Assembly: GCF_965363235.1 (NCBI RefSeq)
Contig: NC_134849.1
Coordinates: 46,818,122 to 46,882,121, forward strand
Reading direction: 5' to 3'
DNA from: Mytilus galloprovincialis
Taxonomy: Eukaryota > Mollusca > Bivalvia > Mytilida > Mytilidae
DNA length: 64,000 bases
In this document: piece by piece, positions 14,201 to 24,370 of the stretch
How the letters are laid out: every line of letters starts with the position of its first letter
Numbering within the stretch: the first letter of the stretch is position 1
Program-made: the position numbers and the translations under genes
The notes under the pieces: generated by a model
Told to the model about the DNA's origin: nothing
The model's input: the letters and a program-made list of their open reading frames with translations, nothing else
Databases searched by the model: none

Positions 14201-15456
14201 TTCTATGTCTAAACTTTCAAGTGACTTCTAATCGCGCTCTTGCATCATTAGATGCCAGAATAGTCGTGTGTTCTGTTAATTCACCGGTTGTGACATTTTA
14301 CTGAGTGTGCATAAATATAAGAGTGTACGTGTATGACATGAGACACTTTTACCTGTCAAAGCACCCGGTATCGATCTTCTAAAAAATCATGCAATTATTT
14401 CAGGTTTTTTTTCTGTATTTGAGCCTCAAATTCAAACGTCTTTTGCATTATATTTTGTTTGTATGAGTGTTCGGTTAGTTCAGTATATGTTATAGTATCA
14501 ATTGCCAAAATTGTTTCCCTCAAAATATAGTTCAAATTGAGAATTCAACACATAATTTCAAAACTAAAAAGATACCCCTATCAAGTTTCAGATAAAACAA
14601 ACTATATATGAGGAGTGAAAACCTATTAATCATCTTAAATCTTAAACACATAATTGAATGTTGACAATTTGCATGGGTATAGAGTTTTACTTTTATAAAA
14701 TGAAAAAGAGGCCCAAAAAAAGGATATTCGAAATTTATTGGTCGAAAAAGAATCACAGAACGCCATGGGAAAGAAAAAATAAAATCAAAAACAGACGTAC
14801 AAGTAAAAACAAAACTGCATAGAATATGCGATCGAAAAATAAGAAAGATGTTATATAGTTAATTAAATATTACCTTCTGGGTTTTCTACAACCGATGTAG
14901 CCTCTAATGTTTCTCTAGTTCTGTTTTCGGTAATGCTGCAAGTGCGAAAGTACTCTATTTTCTTTTCGAAAGACGAATCTAGAGTCTTATTCAAGTATTG
15001 ATCAATTCGTTTTGCAACTTCAGTAAATTCTTTGAAGAAATCAGACATTATTGTTTCGGATATATTGATAGATAATCCATGTAAATATCTATTTCTAGCT
15101 CTACGAATTCTTTCAACATCATCCCCAATCTCAACTTCTGTAGGAATAGGATTTGAACCCCAATTTCTTGTTGGTTTCGTAACAAATGTGTTCCTAAAAT
15201 GCTTTACAATTCTATATGCTAGTGAAACATCCAACACTTGGAAACCTTTGTCTGGGTTCGCCAATTTGTTAACAACTTGCCATTCCTCTGGGGATAGTTT
15301 TTTATTAAAGTCCTTTGTTTGAACAATTCTGTCGTATAATGCTTTGGGAGGCATCTGTGCATGTGCGATTATATCTTGAAGCATCTCTGACAATATGTCA
15401 GCCACCACTATACTTATTCGACCATGTCGTGCTTGTTCCGGAGTCGCAGTGGCCAT
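1601..15456 (-). CDS. HEPN-CABIT-SAM adaptor-like protein, 8 coding exons
   Basis: Exons, 5' to 3' on the minus strand: 15456-14874, 13394-13092, 12667-12425, 11238-11081, 9064-8923, 8690-8584, 8366-8190, 2241-1601. All have AG acceptors and GT donors, and phases agree except between exons 6 and 7, where one base is unaccounted for; a small missed exon in 8367-8583 or an error could explain it. About 784 residues. In order: a DZIP3-type HEPN domain, a second conserved bivalve-type segment, an acidic linker, a CABIT domain, a proline- and serine-rich stretch with a DDIYED tyrosine motif, and a SAM domain. CABIT plus C-terminal SAM is the layout of GAREM-type MAPK adaptors; an N-terminal HEPN is not part of those proteins as I know them. 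The start ATG (MATATPEQ) is chosen because the same frame has a stop just upstream. An AATAAA overlaps the stop codon. No promoter could be identified. Confidence 0.75.
2530..5410 (-). mobile_element. Decayed reverse-transcriptase retroelement, Penelope-like group
   Basis: On the minus strand, pieces of one reverse-transcriptase protein appear in order: an N-terminal block with FPKIDRPEDHKKHFLKIKYS, a block with KPFLRKEPKYRP, a WLPKLHK box, a FDFPTLYTTLPH box, a MG-x-N-C-AP-type active-site neighbourhood, and a C-terminal block with IYDKRDDFSFPIVNSPFLD. This protein family is abundant in mussels and corals; WLPKLHK followed by an RFI-Ser-Ser box is like Penelope-like elements, though the clade is inference. 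The copy is broken many times. Its 3' end (lower coordinates, about 2530-3160) carries a tail that recurs alone at 10446-10650 and 30545-30823. No long terminal repeats were seen. Confidence 0.7.
5880..6110 (+). repeat. Dispersed repeat B, diverged copy
   Basis: The sequence 'ggttttacactagtaatttt', then a 'ccctttatag' block, a 'gagccaaggctccgtgt' block and a final 'actcataccacatcttcc' match the copy at 28060-28240 in the same order. Less diverged relatives lie at 7225-7460, 20842-21150, 22240-22380 and 31620-31980 in either orientation. No coding content is supported. Confidence 0.6.
6941..7107. repeat. 167-bp near-perfect hairpin (inverted repeat)
   Basis: The first arm starts GGAGATAACTGTATTGTATT and the second arm is its reverse complement, ending at 7107; arms of about 75 bp match with only a few differences around a short loop near 7024 (CGCTCCGCGTCGC). 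It is either a fold-back MITE or a hairpin-forming remnant. No target duplication could be identified with confidence. Confidence 0.8.
7225..7460. repeat. Dispersed repeat B pieces, two orientations
   Basis: 7225-7350 carries the 'aaataaagctgttagttttc' to 'cggtgacctattg' part in the forward direction, and 7375-7460 carries 'aagaagatgtggtatgatag' to 'tcaccgtgaatgttac' in reverse. Together they form an imperfect inverted pair of the same family seen at 20842-21150 and 31620-31980. Confidence 0.6.
7585..7715 (+). repeat. Dispersed repeat F ('gacgaaacgcgtgtctggcg')
   Basis: The block 'tgctcttcaactttgtactt', 'tgagcgtcactgatgagcct', 'gacgaaacgcgtgtctggcg' and 'cctggtacctgtgataacta' is matched in order by a more diverged copy at 26340-26455. 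This family is one of the most frequent short repeats I know from mussel sequence; its origin is not evident here. Confidence 0.6.
8190..8690 (-). CDS. Exons 6-7: second half of the CABIT region
   Basis: Exon 6 (8690-8584) encodes 36 residues beginning DAQGFFESQENRRIIKC. Exon 7 (8366-8190) contains LPVQVRYASYN and VNILIMKTYVEDNIQGN, which look like the LP-hydrophobic strands of the second CABIT lobe. Exon 6 ends in phase 0 but exon 7 needs a preceding phase of 1, and joining them directly gives an early stop. Exon 7 joins exon 8 perfectly. So either a short exon lies in 8367-8583 or one of the boundaries is misplaced. Confidence 0.55.
8923..11238 (-). CDS. Exons 4-5: first half of a CABIT domain
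   Basis: Exon 4 (11238-11081) encodes LTLPEFHRRYKENLPLLVIV followed by a GETHYDDYATNQ loop. Exon 5 (9064-8923) encodes FHRACQQPRALARLSTDAGS and then FLSIPVDGKYKFAVVK. The published CABIT core is hydrophobic-x-Cys, 7 to 26 residues, hydrophobic-x-Leu-Pro-hydrophobic-x3-Gly-x-Phe. Here RAC, 18 residues, LSIPV and KF fit with Ile for Leu and Tyr for Gly. CABIT occurs in THEMIS and GAREM, which act downstream of receptor tyrosine kinases. The intron between them (9065-11080) holds repeat pieces. Confidence 0.65.
9255..9405. repeat. Short inverted-repeat piece sharing a 45-bp block with 10804-10848
   Basis: The left edge reads CTATTGGAACAATATCC and the right edge is inverted (reverse complement CAATAGAACAATATCC), giving ends of about 16 bp. 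The 45 bases from about 9261 recur almost exactly at 10804-10848 in the same direction, 1.54 kb away. It may be a small element or a partial local duplication. Confidence 0.45.
10095..10440 (+). pseudogene. Fragment resembling a Tc1/mariner transposase N-terminal region
   Basis: In shifting frames the sequence gives a helix-turn-helix-like series: 'RRRNVSKQRST', then 'TVGRRLRADGLRPLR', the latter like the 'ISRQTVYRRLREAGLRARRP' turn of Tc1-type transposases. It is short, frameshifted and lacks any catalytic DDE region, so it is a dead fragment at best. The match is by pattern memory only. Confidence 0.35.
10446..10650 (+). repeat. Solo 3' tail of the reverse-transcriptase retroelement
   Basis: The block from 'aattttagtttcttgtgtac' through 'ggacgcctccgggtgcggga' to 'tctctttgacacattcctca' is the same as the 3' tail of the retroelement at 2530-5410, in the opposite orientation, and as 30545-30823. 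It lacks the coding part, as expected of a 5'-truncated retrotransposed copy. Confidence 0.75.
11995..12195 (-). repeat. Dispersed repeat C
   Basis: On the minus strand it reads 'gcgggaggtttgtctaacca', 'ccaggttcaacccaccatg', 'ttaaaatgtcctgaaccaag' and on to 'agttgttcagatgttctcct'. Copies of the same series occur at 16610-16790, 17840-18120, 18180-18345 and partly at 19150-19340, 22985-23110 and 27875-28000. Confidence 0.65.
12425..12667 (-). CDS. Exon 3: acidic linker
   Basis: The exon is 243 bp, phase 1 in and out, bounded by a TTTTCAG acceptor and a GTATGT donor. It encodes 81 residues starting with an acidic, Ser-rich run (DIETDSDSENEMSEEEQ), then a helical-looking stretch. No family is recognised. 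The equal phase on both sides means it could be skipped without breaking the frame. Confidence 0.65.
12730..13090. other. Intron 2, no feature seen
   Basis: AT-rich intronic sequence between exons 2 and 3 of the HEPN-CABIT-SAM gene. No repeat family member or coding signal was recognised. Confidence 0.5.
13092..13394 (-). CDS. Exon 2: conserved post-HEPN segment
   Basis: The exon is 303 bp, phase 1 in and out. It encodes a stretch with VEKAKLLNDF, FVFDRATEGSLLLYVEV and IHVIITQPE. This pattern (a VERAK-type helix, an F-x-R-A-T-x-G-S-L core, then a final hydrophobic strand) recurs next to HEPN or death-fold domains in bivalve proteins as far as I recall; I know no assigned activity. An intron with a good GT donor (gtaaga) follows. 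Confidence 0.7.
13395..14873. other. Intron 1, no feature seen
   Basis: The 1.48-kb intron between the HEPN exon and exon 2 shows no recognisable repeat and no convincing exon. Short open frames inside it lack splice signals or codon bias. Confidence 0.5.
14874..15456 (-). CDS. Exon 1: DZIP3-type HEPN domain
   Basis: This exon encodes about 194 residues that start MATATPEQARHGR and include an alpha-helical block ending in RRARNRYLHGLS. The RNRYLH piece fits the R-x4-H motif that forms the active site in HEPN ribonucleases. DZIP3-like HEPN domains with the pattern of an aligned Trp-Gly-Ser-Asn-Pro followed by an acidic run and this motif are common in bivalve immune-type proteins. Splice acceptor TTTCAG lies at 15505, so 15457-15504 would be 5' untranslated; an upstream non-coding exon must exist but was not located. 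Ends in phase 1 at a GTAATA donor. Confidence 0.75.
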
Positions 15457-15504
15457 TTGTAACCACAATCGCTTTATTTTCTAATTCTGCCGATTCTTCC
15501 TCAG

Positions 15505-18500
15505 CTGAAATTCAAAAATAAATTACTGTATTAGAAAAAAGTTTCTCTATTTTTGTGAACCCCGTTTCCATGGCATCCTCAAGATAATATCTTAATGTTG
15601 ACACTTGATTAATTCTTTTTAAATGTCAACATTTTTTTATAAAAAAATTCCACCCCAAAAAGAAAGATTTAAAGATGACTCAACTCATAGCTAAGACCTA
15701 TAATGTCGGAAACCCCAACCGTGAATACTGAATTCTGATAAACAGATACTGTCCGTGAAGAACAGTGTTCGCATGAATATCTCCTTTGGCTAATTTTACT
15801 AATTATTACCGACATCAACGTTTCGACAATTTGAAATTATAGTGTACTATGTTTAAAGTACAAAACTGAAATCGGAAGTAAAACAAATCATAGTGTTGTT
15901 AAGTGAGGATAAAAATTCGGAAAATCTTAGTTTATTGATGAAATTTTTTTTTTTTAAATAGTTCTTTTCATACCCCAGTTTAGAACTTCCTGAGGTTCAT
16001 CGTCAATTTGTTGTACATTCATTCGAAAAGTTTGACATTTGTCATTGTGTTTATGTATATATATTACTCACCAGTTGTATCATTGTTGATCATAAAAACA
16101 GACCCGAAACAAAGTACAAAACAAAGCAAATCTCAAGTATTTCATATTCACATATAACACAAACTTTTTTAAAACAATACACTTATCTAGATTCGATGTA
16201 TAAATTAAACATATTAGATTAGCCTAAAATGACTAGTCACTAACCCACCTTATTTATCTATATTGCAGGTATATGTATTTATTTTAGATATCAAAACATC
16301 AACAGTCAACAGTGATTGCTGGTACGAAGACGATTAGCAGTTTTTAATCTTAATGCTTTTTCCTTATGTATTTATTTTTTAACATATATATGTGCTGCAT
16401 TAAATATAAAATGAAAGTACACTTTATCAATGTGTTACATATGAAGCAATTTCCTGTTTTTATCGTCTACCGGACTGCTCAAATCCAAACATTGGAAATC
16501 CAGGATGTATAAATACATGAATTCTTGAGGCGAAACATAACAAAAATAAATTTGAAGATATGGAATGTTTGTCGTTCAATAACGTTTAAATTTGTCGATG
16601 GAGAATTATAAAAGCGGGAGGTTTGGTTAGCCACAAAACCAGGTTCAACTCACCATTTATTTCTTAAAATGTCCTGTACCAAGTCAGAAAAATGGCCATT
16701 GTTATATTATAGTTCGTTTCTGTGTGTGTTACATTTTAGTGTTGTGTTTCTGTTGTGTCGTAGTTCTCCTCTTATATTTGATTAGTCACAAGTTCCCAGG
16801 GTCGTCAAGTTGGTTACTTATTCGTTACTTATTCATTATTCCTTACACGTTACCTATTCGATTTATGAATTTATGACTTTCGAACAGCGGTAAAGTACTG
16901 TTGCCTTTATAATAGACCTCTGATTAAAAATATAACACGTTCAAGCAGTCAATCCAATTAGTTGGCGTTTCAGAATGATAAGGCAGAGACAGCAAGTACA
17001 GAAAGTTCCTGGGAAGCTTGTTATAAAAGAACCACAAATGTTTGTCTTTTTTAATATTTTCCGTAAATTAGTTCTGTACCACCAAATAATCATTATGTCA
17101 TTTAAATACAAATAATCATAATGTGATTGGTCGGTTGTAATGTTTTTCTTGGTCTAAACTTAGATAGACTGTGTTGCCGTTCTACGTTAGTTCCACTCTG
17201 ACATGTGCATGCACGATACACATGAATGGAATCTCGAAGAATCAAAAGTTGAAATGGTTAAAAATAATTATGGTTTTATGCGCACAAAGTGTCATTTTCT
17301 ACCTATTTTTGTTTTAGTTCTTCATATTTTTTTCATACCAGCTGTGTGCTTACTTGATCTGAAAGTCTTAACCTACCTTTCTGTTGACCCATAATGTGTA
17401 CATGCTCGATAGTTTCCAATAGCTTCCCATGAGAAGGTTTAATCCGATGTCTCCTGTTATGAAACTGCTACGATCTCTGTACGTTATTAAACCATTGAAA
17501 CAACTAGTTTTGGGTACTGTATTTGGCATTTTACAATGCAAAATATCTGTGCCAATCCAAAATACTCTCACTTTTCAGTGGCAGTCCAAATTTCCAGCCC
17601 TTATCCATGTCGCCTTTCTATTTAATGAATTGATAGTGTATTTCAAACTGAATATACATGAATTTATTTGTCATTATTACTTCAATTTCTATTATTATTC
17701 GCTGTTATACTGGGGTTAACATGTCAAAATGTAATCATGTTTGATTTTTTTATGTATTTCTCGGTCCTGAGTGCTCTTGCATTTATTTGTACAGTATTTT
17801 TGCCATATAGTATTGTCATTTAAGCGGTTTATTGAACATTGCCATAAAGCGCAAGGGTTAGCTAGCCACAAAATCAGAATCAACCCACCATTTTTTCTTC
17901 AAATATCCTTTACCAAGTCAGGAATATTGAAGTTGATATCTAATAGTTCGTTTTTTATGCAGATTGCATTGTTGTTTGATTTTTGCTACAACCCGGTGTT
18001 TCTGTTGTTTCGTTGTTATCCTCTTATAGTTGATGTGTTTCCCTCGGTTTTAGTTTGTAACCCGGATTTATTTTGTCTCAATCGATTTACGACCATTGAA
18101 CTGCGGTAAACTTCTGTTGCCCTTTTTATCGTACTTCATCAACTGTATAATATTTGGAATATGAAGCGACTGGCGTAGAAGTGAGAGATTTGCCGCTATA
18201 AAATAGGTTAAATCTACCATTTTCTACATAAGAAAATGACTGTACCACGTCAGGAAAATGACAATTGTTATCCATTCGTTTGATGTGTTTGCGCTTTTGA
18301 TTTTGCCATTTGATTAGGGACTTTGCGTTTTGCATTTTTCTGACTAGGTATAGGCATTCACTTGTGAAGAAAATGGTGGATATCCACTGTTTTATAGCTA
18401 GCTTAACCTCTCAGTTGTATGACAGTCGTATTAAATTCCAGATGTAGATGCCAATGTAACAAAACAAGATTGTAAGGCTAAATTGTAATTATATTCATAG

Positions 18501-19739
18501 TTTGGCCGTAAATAAAGACTCCAACCTAATTATATTATTTTAAGCCTTGTAAGGGTGTTTATCCAAATATTTTTCGAAGAATATCAATGTTCATTAGAAA
18601 ATGCTATTTTAGTTAAAAATACTTATCAGACCACAGTCCCTTACTATAATTAGAGTCATAATATTTTCATAGGCAATATATTTCTGCTCATCATCTATCT
18701 TTTATCTTGCAAGACAATATTTGACAGCATTATCTTTTACCTATTCCTTTTGTTTGCAGTTTATCTGTCTTTTGCAACTAATGAGTTAACATGAGTTGAC
18801 CCCTACTGTTACTTGTATGTCATGATAATTTTGACAATGCATCCCAAGTATATTCCACCACATATTTTTTTAATGGCTGCTATACTGATGTTCTACAAGT
18901 ATTCTATTAAATATGCTCATGCCATTATCTCTCATTACATTGAATCTATTTAATGCACACTGATTGATAATTAAGTTCGGGATAACATGATTTATCTATT
19001 AGTTTAAGTTGTGTTTTTGAAAAAGCTTTCAGTATCTGCGAGTACCCTTTGATCAGTATTTTGTGTCTTTTGTTTATATTTTAGTTTTGTTTGTGCTACA
19101 TACCAATCTGTCGAGTAAGTCACTTCAAATTGATTTTTTTATGTTGTGAAATTACAGCACTGTCCCAGGTAAGGGCAGGGTTAATTTCTCACAAATACGT
19201 TTAACCAGGTCAAATTCTGAATGTGTAAGTACCAAGTCAGTGGTTGTTGTTGGTTGCTGTCACGTTTGTTTATCGTTTATTGTTTTTTTTATTATTAGGA
19301 CTTTTTCCTTTGAATTGTTTCACATTTGGTCATGACAGCACCTTTTCATAGCTGACTGTACATTAATGGAGCATTTTTCCTTACAGTGACATAAAGTTGC
19401 TTTCCTCTACAACCATTTTGCCTAGCTTTCTAATACCAAATCTACTTATTTTTTCATGATAGCTTTCAGTAGTGAAAGCTCCTTCCATATATTTGGTTTG
19501 TAGTTATAAAATTTTGTCACATTCCATAATAGCATTTAAGGGTAACTTAGAAGTAAAAGATAAGACAACCTTCTTGTGTATATATCCTTTGAAGCAATCA
19601 ATGACAAAATTAACAAAGTTAAACATATATGGGAAACACAAGACAAAAATATTTCAAAATTGATTTTTAAAATGAATGTTAAACATCTCCTCAAGGTTTT
19701 GATACTTAATTTAGTTGTTGATGACATAAAATAGTTTCC
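15505..19739. other. Intergenic or 5' region of the HEPN-CABIT-SAM gene
   Basis: Upstream of the first coding exon on the minus strand. It should contain the promoter and any 5' non-coding exon, but none could be recognised. Repeat C copies fill 16610-18345 and part of 19110-19350. No coding exon is supported. Confidence 0.5.
16610..18345 (+). repeat. Cluster of dispersed repeat C copies
   Basis: Three copies follow one another in the same direction: about 16610-16920, 17840-18120 and 18180-18345. Each carries a version of 'gggaggtttggttagccaca', 'ccaggttcaactcaccattt' and 'tgtaccaagtcag', followed by a block ending 'tgattagggactttgcgttt' in the third. They differ enough to be independent insertions, not a recent tandem duplication. 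Confidence 0.65.
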
Positions 19740-20399
19740 TTAAGGTATTCGACCCATAATTAGCCAATATACAACAAGCAAAATAATTTACATTTTTATC
19801 AAGGATTGTAAGTAGGGGGGTCTAAGAGTTCTTACTATGAAATAAAAATCCGCAAAATATTTGAGGTTAACAGCAGAGCTGGGTTACAGTGCCCCCCCTT
19901 TTTTGTCCTCAAATGCCAAATAAGGGGTTTTAATAGGATAGAATTTTAAGAAATCTATATAATATAATTTACTAATCTATCTTTTAAAAGGAACCTTACA
20001 TGTAACCTTGTAAAATTAAACATAAAAAATAAATTGTTTTTTTGCTATTCTATTTTTAGAACTGTGTTATTGTTACTAATAATAGAAAAAGGAGAAAAGT
20101 CTAAAATTTGTCAATTTTATATCTTCACTAGTTCAAAAGTGAATATTTTAGCAGAGCATTAAAAAATGACATTTAAATTAACTTTACATATTGTTCCATC
20201 CTAAAAAAAAATTTTAGAAACTTTTACCGTACCAATTTCAAGAAATTTTGATTTAGAATGTCAAGGGCACAGTTCGTAAATGGAGACTTGGTATCCCTGT
20301 TCTGATGTATTTTGGTATAATTTATGTAAATTTTTAGCAAAACTAACCATACTTCATATAATCTTATAATAAGAATAAACTATGATATTTATGACATGT

Positions 20400-20830
20400 A
20401 AAGTTCAAAAGGTCAAAGGTCAAGGTCATTTTTGGAGCTAAAATAAACAAAAATCTCCTTTTTTGCTAAATTTTCAAAAGTGTATCTACCTATTGGTCCC
20501 ATAATCTTCACAACCTTTGTAAATGAAGACCATTTGATGATATTCAAAAGATCTTGGTTTGGTTTCAACCTTTAGGGGTCAACAGGTCAAAGGTCAAGAA
20601 ATTTTAGGAGCAAAAATTATACAATGACCTCCTTTTTTGCTCAATTTTCTATAGTAAACTTACCTTTATGTACTATAATCTTTCATTACATTTGTTAACT
20701 ATGATAACTTTATGATATGCATTAGATATAGGATTAGCTTCAACCTTGAGGTCAAAAGGTCAAAGGTCAAGGGTCAAGGTAATTTAAGGACCTGAAATAT
20801 GAAAATTCTCTCCTTTTTGCTCATATTTCA
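20400..20830 (+). repeat. Tandem repeat, about 175-bp unit, 2.5 copies
   Basis: The motif AGGTCAAAGGTCAAG recurs at about 20411, 20588 and 20758, each followed by 'ctcctttttttgct'-like and 'aaaagt-tat-tac' blocks. Units are diverged, so the array is old. No coding potential. Confidence 0.65.
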
Positions 20831-20841
20831 AAAGTATATAA

Positions 20842-21150
20842 TAAAAAGAAGATGTTGTATGATTGCCAATGAGACAACTCTCTACAAGAGACCAAAATGA
20901 CACAGAAATTAAGTGATAGGTAACTACGGCCTTCAGCAATGAGCAAAGCATATACCGCATAGTCAGCTTTAAAAGGTCCAAAATGGCAATGTAAAACAAT
21001 TCAAACGAGAAAACACACGGCCTTATTTAAAAAAAAAAATGATCAAAAAACAAATATTTTACACACAAACAAACCACAACCACTGAATAACAAGCTCCTG
21101 ACTTGGGACAGACACATACATACATAATGTGGTGGGGTTAAACATGTTGG
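20842..21150 (+). repeat. Dispersed repeat B, longest copy
   Basis: The copy starts 'aagaagatgttgtatgattg', runs through 'gagacaactctctacaagag', 'gcatagtcagctttaaaagg', 'caattcaaacgagaaaacac' and ends 'aagctcctgacttgggacag' with a 'ggtggggttaaacatgt' tail. The last part resembles the part of the retroelement tail near 2740-2800, so family B may derive from, or share its end with, a related retroelement. Confidence 0.7.
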
Positions 21151-22459
21151 ACAATATTTATGGTTTTGCTACATGTTTTCGATTTTGTCCAATGTGCAAC
21201 ACCAGACATCACATGAAAGCATTAGGGCTCAGACTGAGGATGCATTTTCTTATATTTCACACCAGCATTAACTAGAGCTCATTAAAAAATACCCCATCAT
21301 TCCTGTTCAACATTGAACTCAGTTAGGTTAATTATCTCCCATGAAATATTTCAGAAAGTGTTTATTCAACTTCATGCACATAATAAATAATAGAAATAAT
21401 CTTCTTCGATGATATTAATAAACTCTATCACATTTCAATATTTATTTGTACATTATCATGAAAGTATAACATGGTCATGATGGTTCAAAGGATACAAATA
21501 AATATTATCATATCTATATATACAATGTACAATCAATATTAAATCTTTTGAATATTAACATTGATCAATAAAGCATGACAATGAGATCAGGATCAATCAT
21601 ACAGTATACCAAATTAAGCAGACCTATTGCTTTTTGAATCTGATACATGGACTTGACCATGGGTACATAACTTTTTTTTAACCGATCCATGAAATGTGGT
21701 CAATGTCAAGGGGAAACAGTTTTACAGACATGAGGAACTTCAATTCATGCTCATTGCAAGTATAGATATCATAGTATTCATAAGAGAGAGAATTAACATT
21801 AAAAACATTAATAAAAATTGCTGAGTTCAAAATATCTGTAATGTAGCAACAACTTTTCTCTTTAGTCTAAGGTTGGTCAAATCCCACACAATTCCTGTTA
21901 TGTCTTCAGCCCCTGATGGTATTGGAGCTTTTAGTACCACATTATATCAATACTGGCTGCCAGTTTCATATTCTATCTCTTTGATATGAGAGATAACATC
22001 TTGCCTAACTGGAAGTAAAAAAGAAAATTCATCACAAATTAATTAAAACTTTTAAATTTAACATTCTGAAGAAGAAAACTATCACTATAGTATATGGTTG
22101 AAAGCAATCTGACTAACAAATGTGTTTTGTGTTGCAACACTGAGAGATGTTCCAGAAATAAATGTAGGGGGATCAGGGGTCAGAAGACACTTTTTATTTC
22201 ACCCCCACCATGCATAATATTTCATTTGTCATTTCAGTGCCTTTTATAGCTGAATATGTGGTATGGGCTTTGCTCATTGTTGAAGGCCTTACAATGACCT
22301 GTAGCTGTTAATTTCTGCGTCACTTGGTTTCTGGTGGAGAGTTGTATCTTTGGCAATCATATGACATCTTCTATTGTATATAAATAGGGGCATTAAAAAA
22401 AAGATTGTAAAGTTCTAGATTTCTTTTTTCTTTTTTTTAATAGAAGTTATTGACTTTCA

Positions 22460-22718
22460 AATATACACTACAGCTCAGGTGGATTTTGCAATGTCCACCC
22501 GTCAACAGTGGGAGTGGGCAAACTTTCTAGCTTGTCAACTCTGCCCACCCATAGGAGTGGGCATGCAATTTCTTTTGTTTAATCAAAAGACTTGCAAGTA
22601 CAATCAATTGAAAAAAAGCAGATAAGCATTAGATATCAATATTTTAACAAAAAAGAGATATTAAAGTTGGAGTGGGCCGGTGGAAAAAGCAAAATCCACC
22701 CAGGCTGTTGTGTAGCAC
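22460..22718. mobile_element. MITE with inverted ends, about 255 bp
   Basis: The left end reads CAGGTGGATTTTGCAATGTC and the right end inverts to GGGTGGATTTTGCTTTTTCC. The ends therefore pair over about 25 bases with a few differences. The interior has no frame of note. Superfamily not assigned because the target duplication is unclear. Confidence 0.65.
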
Positions 22719-22984
22719 TGTTCAAACATAATTGATTTTAATGTTAGCTAACATACTCAATCAGTTGTTTCAAAGTCCAAAGATGGATGTAGATGTATTC
22801 ATAGGTCTCTCAACATTTGAAAATGTCTGCTTTGGTGTGGCATTTGGTATCTGGTGGATATATCTGCATCTTGATCTCACAGGCTAATTTCTACAAGAAG
22901 CAAATTATAGTTTAACAAATATGTAAACAGTAGAGTAATCTGAGTTCACTTAGTAATAGGCATTTTTAGTTTGATAATGGGTAA

Positions 22985-23290
22985 TTTTTTAATAAAGTTC
23001 AATCTAGTTTATCCCTGCCACATTCTGTATGCGCCTGTCCCAAGTCAGGAACCAGTAATTCAGTAGTTGTATTTTAATGCTGTATAACCAATAATTCAGT
23101 AGTTGTATTTAGTCTTCTCCTTTGAATTGTTTAAATTTATAGCTGATTATGTAGTATGAGTTTGTCTTATTGTGTAAGGTTGTATGGTGACTTAAAGTGG
23201 TTCCTTTATATGTCATGTGAAGTACATGTATTGGGGAGAGTCTTCATATTGGCAATCATACCACATCTTCTTATTTTCAAAATGGCTTTG
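22985..23290 (+). repeat. Dispersed repeats C and B, joined pieces
   Basis: The first part has 'tatgcgcctgtcccaagtca' and 'ggaaccagtaattcagtagt' with the second half repeated once. The last part has 'tggggagagtcttcatattg' and 'gcaatcataccacatcttct', the end of repeat B. No exon is visible. Confidence 0.5.
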
Positions 23291-24329
23291 TACCAATGCA
23301 AGCATTATGAATATTTTATCCAATTTTATAGATTTAATTTTCAAACTCTATCCATTATAAGATAAATCATGGACAAATAGAGAAACAAATAGACTAAAAT
23401 TTTGATAGTACTAAGTAGTTATTAGCTTTTAAACAGGTTAGATAACTCTCTAATACATGTAAACATGGAACATGTACATATTATGTGTTCATGTTTCATA
23501 TCTATATGTTTTAAAGACAAGGCATGATATACATATATGCATGATATAAAAATAAACATGAACATGTATCTTAGAAAACTGCTCTATTTATTACCTATGC
23601 CCATCTGTGTTTGTCTGTGTATTAGGTAAATGTAGCATAAGTTCTCCACAGTCATTAACAAGGTTAATTAGCATCTCTGAAATTTAAATAAAAAGTTCCT
23701 TGTCATCATTGATACATTGATCATGTACATGTACATATAGATATACAAATGTAAATAAAAATTGGTTATAATACAATGTAAATTGTATCTATAAGTTAAG
23801 CTCAGACATGTTTCAAATAATTTTAGGTACAACCATTTATTTCATTCATTTATCAATGACACTACAACAATTGACAACAAAATTGCTATCAATCTGAACA
23901 CAAAAAAAAACCTGTGTATTATTTAATGAAAATACACACCATTAGTCTTAATACATGTATCATGTTTTGATTATTTACTGACCCCTAATGTACATTTAAA
24001 TTAACAGTGACAGATGGGAGAAATACATATACAACTGTACAAATTACAAGATACATGTATCTTCATTATCATATAAATGAAAGAAGAGTAATACATGTAT
24101 GCTACATTTCTTGGGATGATAATCAAAAATATCTCAGATAATCTGCAACTTACATGTACCTTATCAATTGTGTTTTGTAGGTTTGATGGGATTAATGTTA
24201 CATCTTTAACAAGGATGGTTTCTCTAAAAAATGAAATATAAATTTCTGTTACAAAAATGTTCTTCATTTTGATAGCACATAGATAAGGAATGTATATATG
24301 TAGCAGTACAATGTACATGTACATGATGA

Positions 24330-24370
24330 TGAACATCATTTGTACATGTATGTATGTACAAATGATGTTT
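24330..24370. repeat. Short hairpin
   Basis: Arms AACATCATTTGTACAT and ATGTACAAATGATGTT are exact reverse complements around a six-base spacer. The stretch sits in sequence rich in the 'tacatgtaca' motif, so it may have arisen by chance or slippage. Confidence 0.6.

Larger units (their letters stand above)
21837..24237 (-). pseudogene. Exon-like pieces of an unrecognised gene, probably decayed
   Basis: Four minus-strand segments have AG acceptors and protein-like content: 24237-24171 (ETILVKDVTLIPSNLQNTID), 23688-23612 (MLINLVNDCGELMLHLPNTQ), 22890-22753 (KLACEIKMQIYPPDTKCHTK then ADIFKC) and 22008-21837 (RQDVISHIKEIEYETGSQY then APIPSGAEDITGIVWDLTNL and a terminal stop). The third and fourth each have one in-frame TGA, and phases between the segments do not all agree. 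I do not recognise the protein. It reads like a real gene that has lost function; selenocysteine use is a less likely reading of the two TGAs. Confidence 0.35.
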
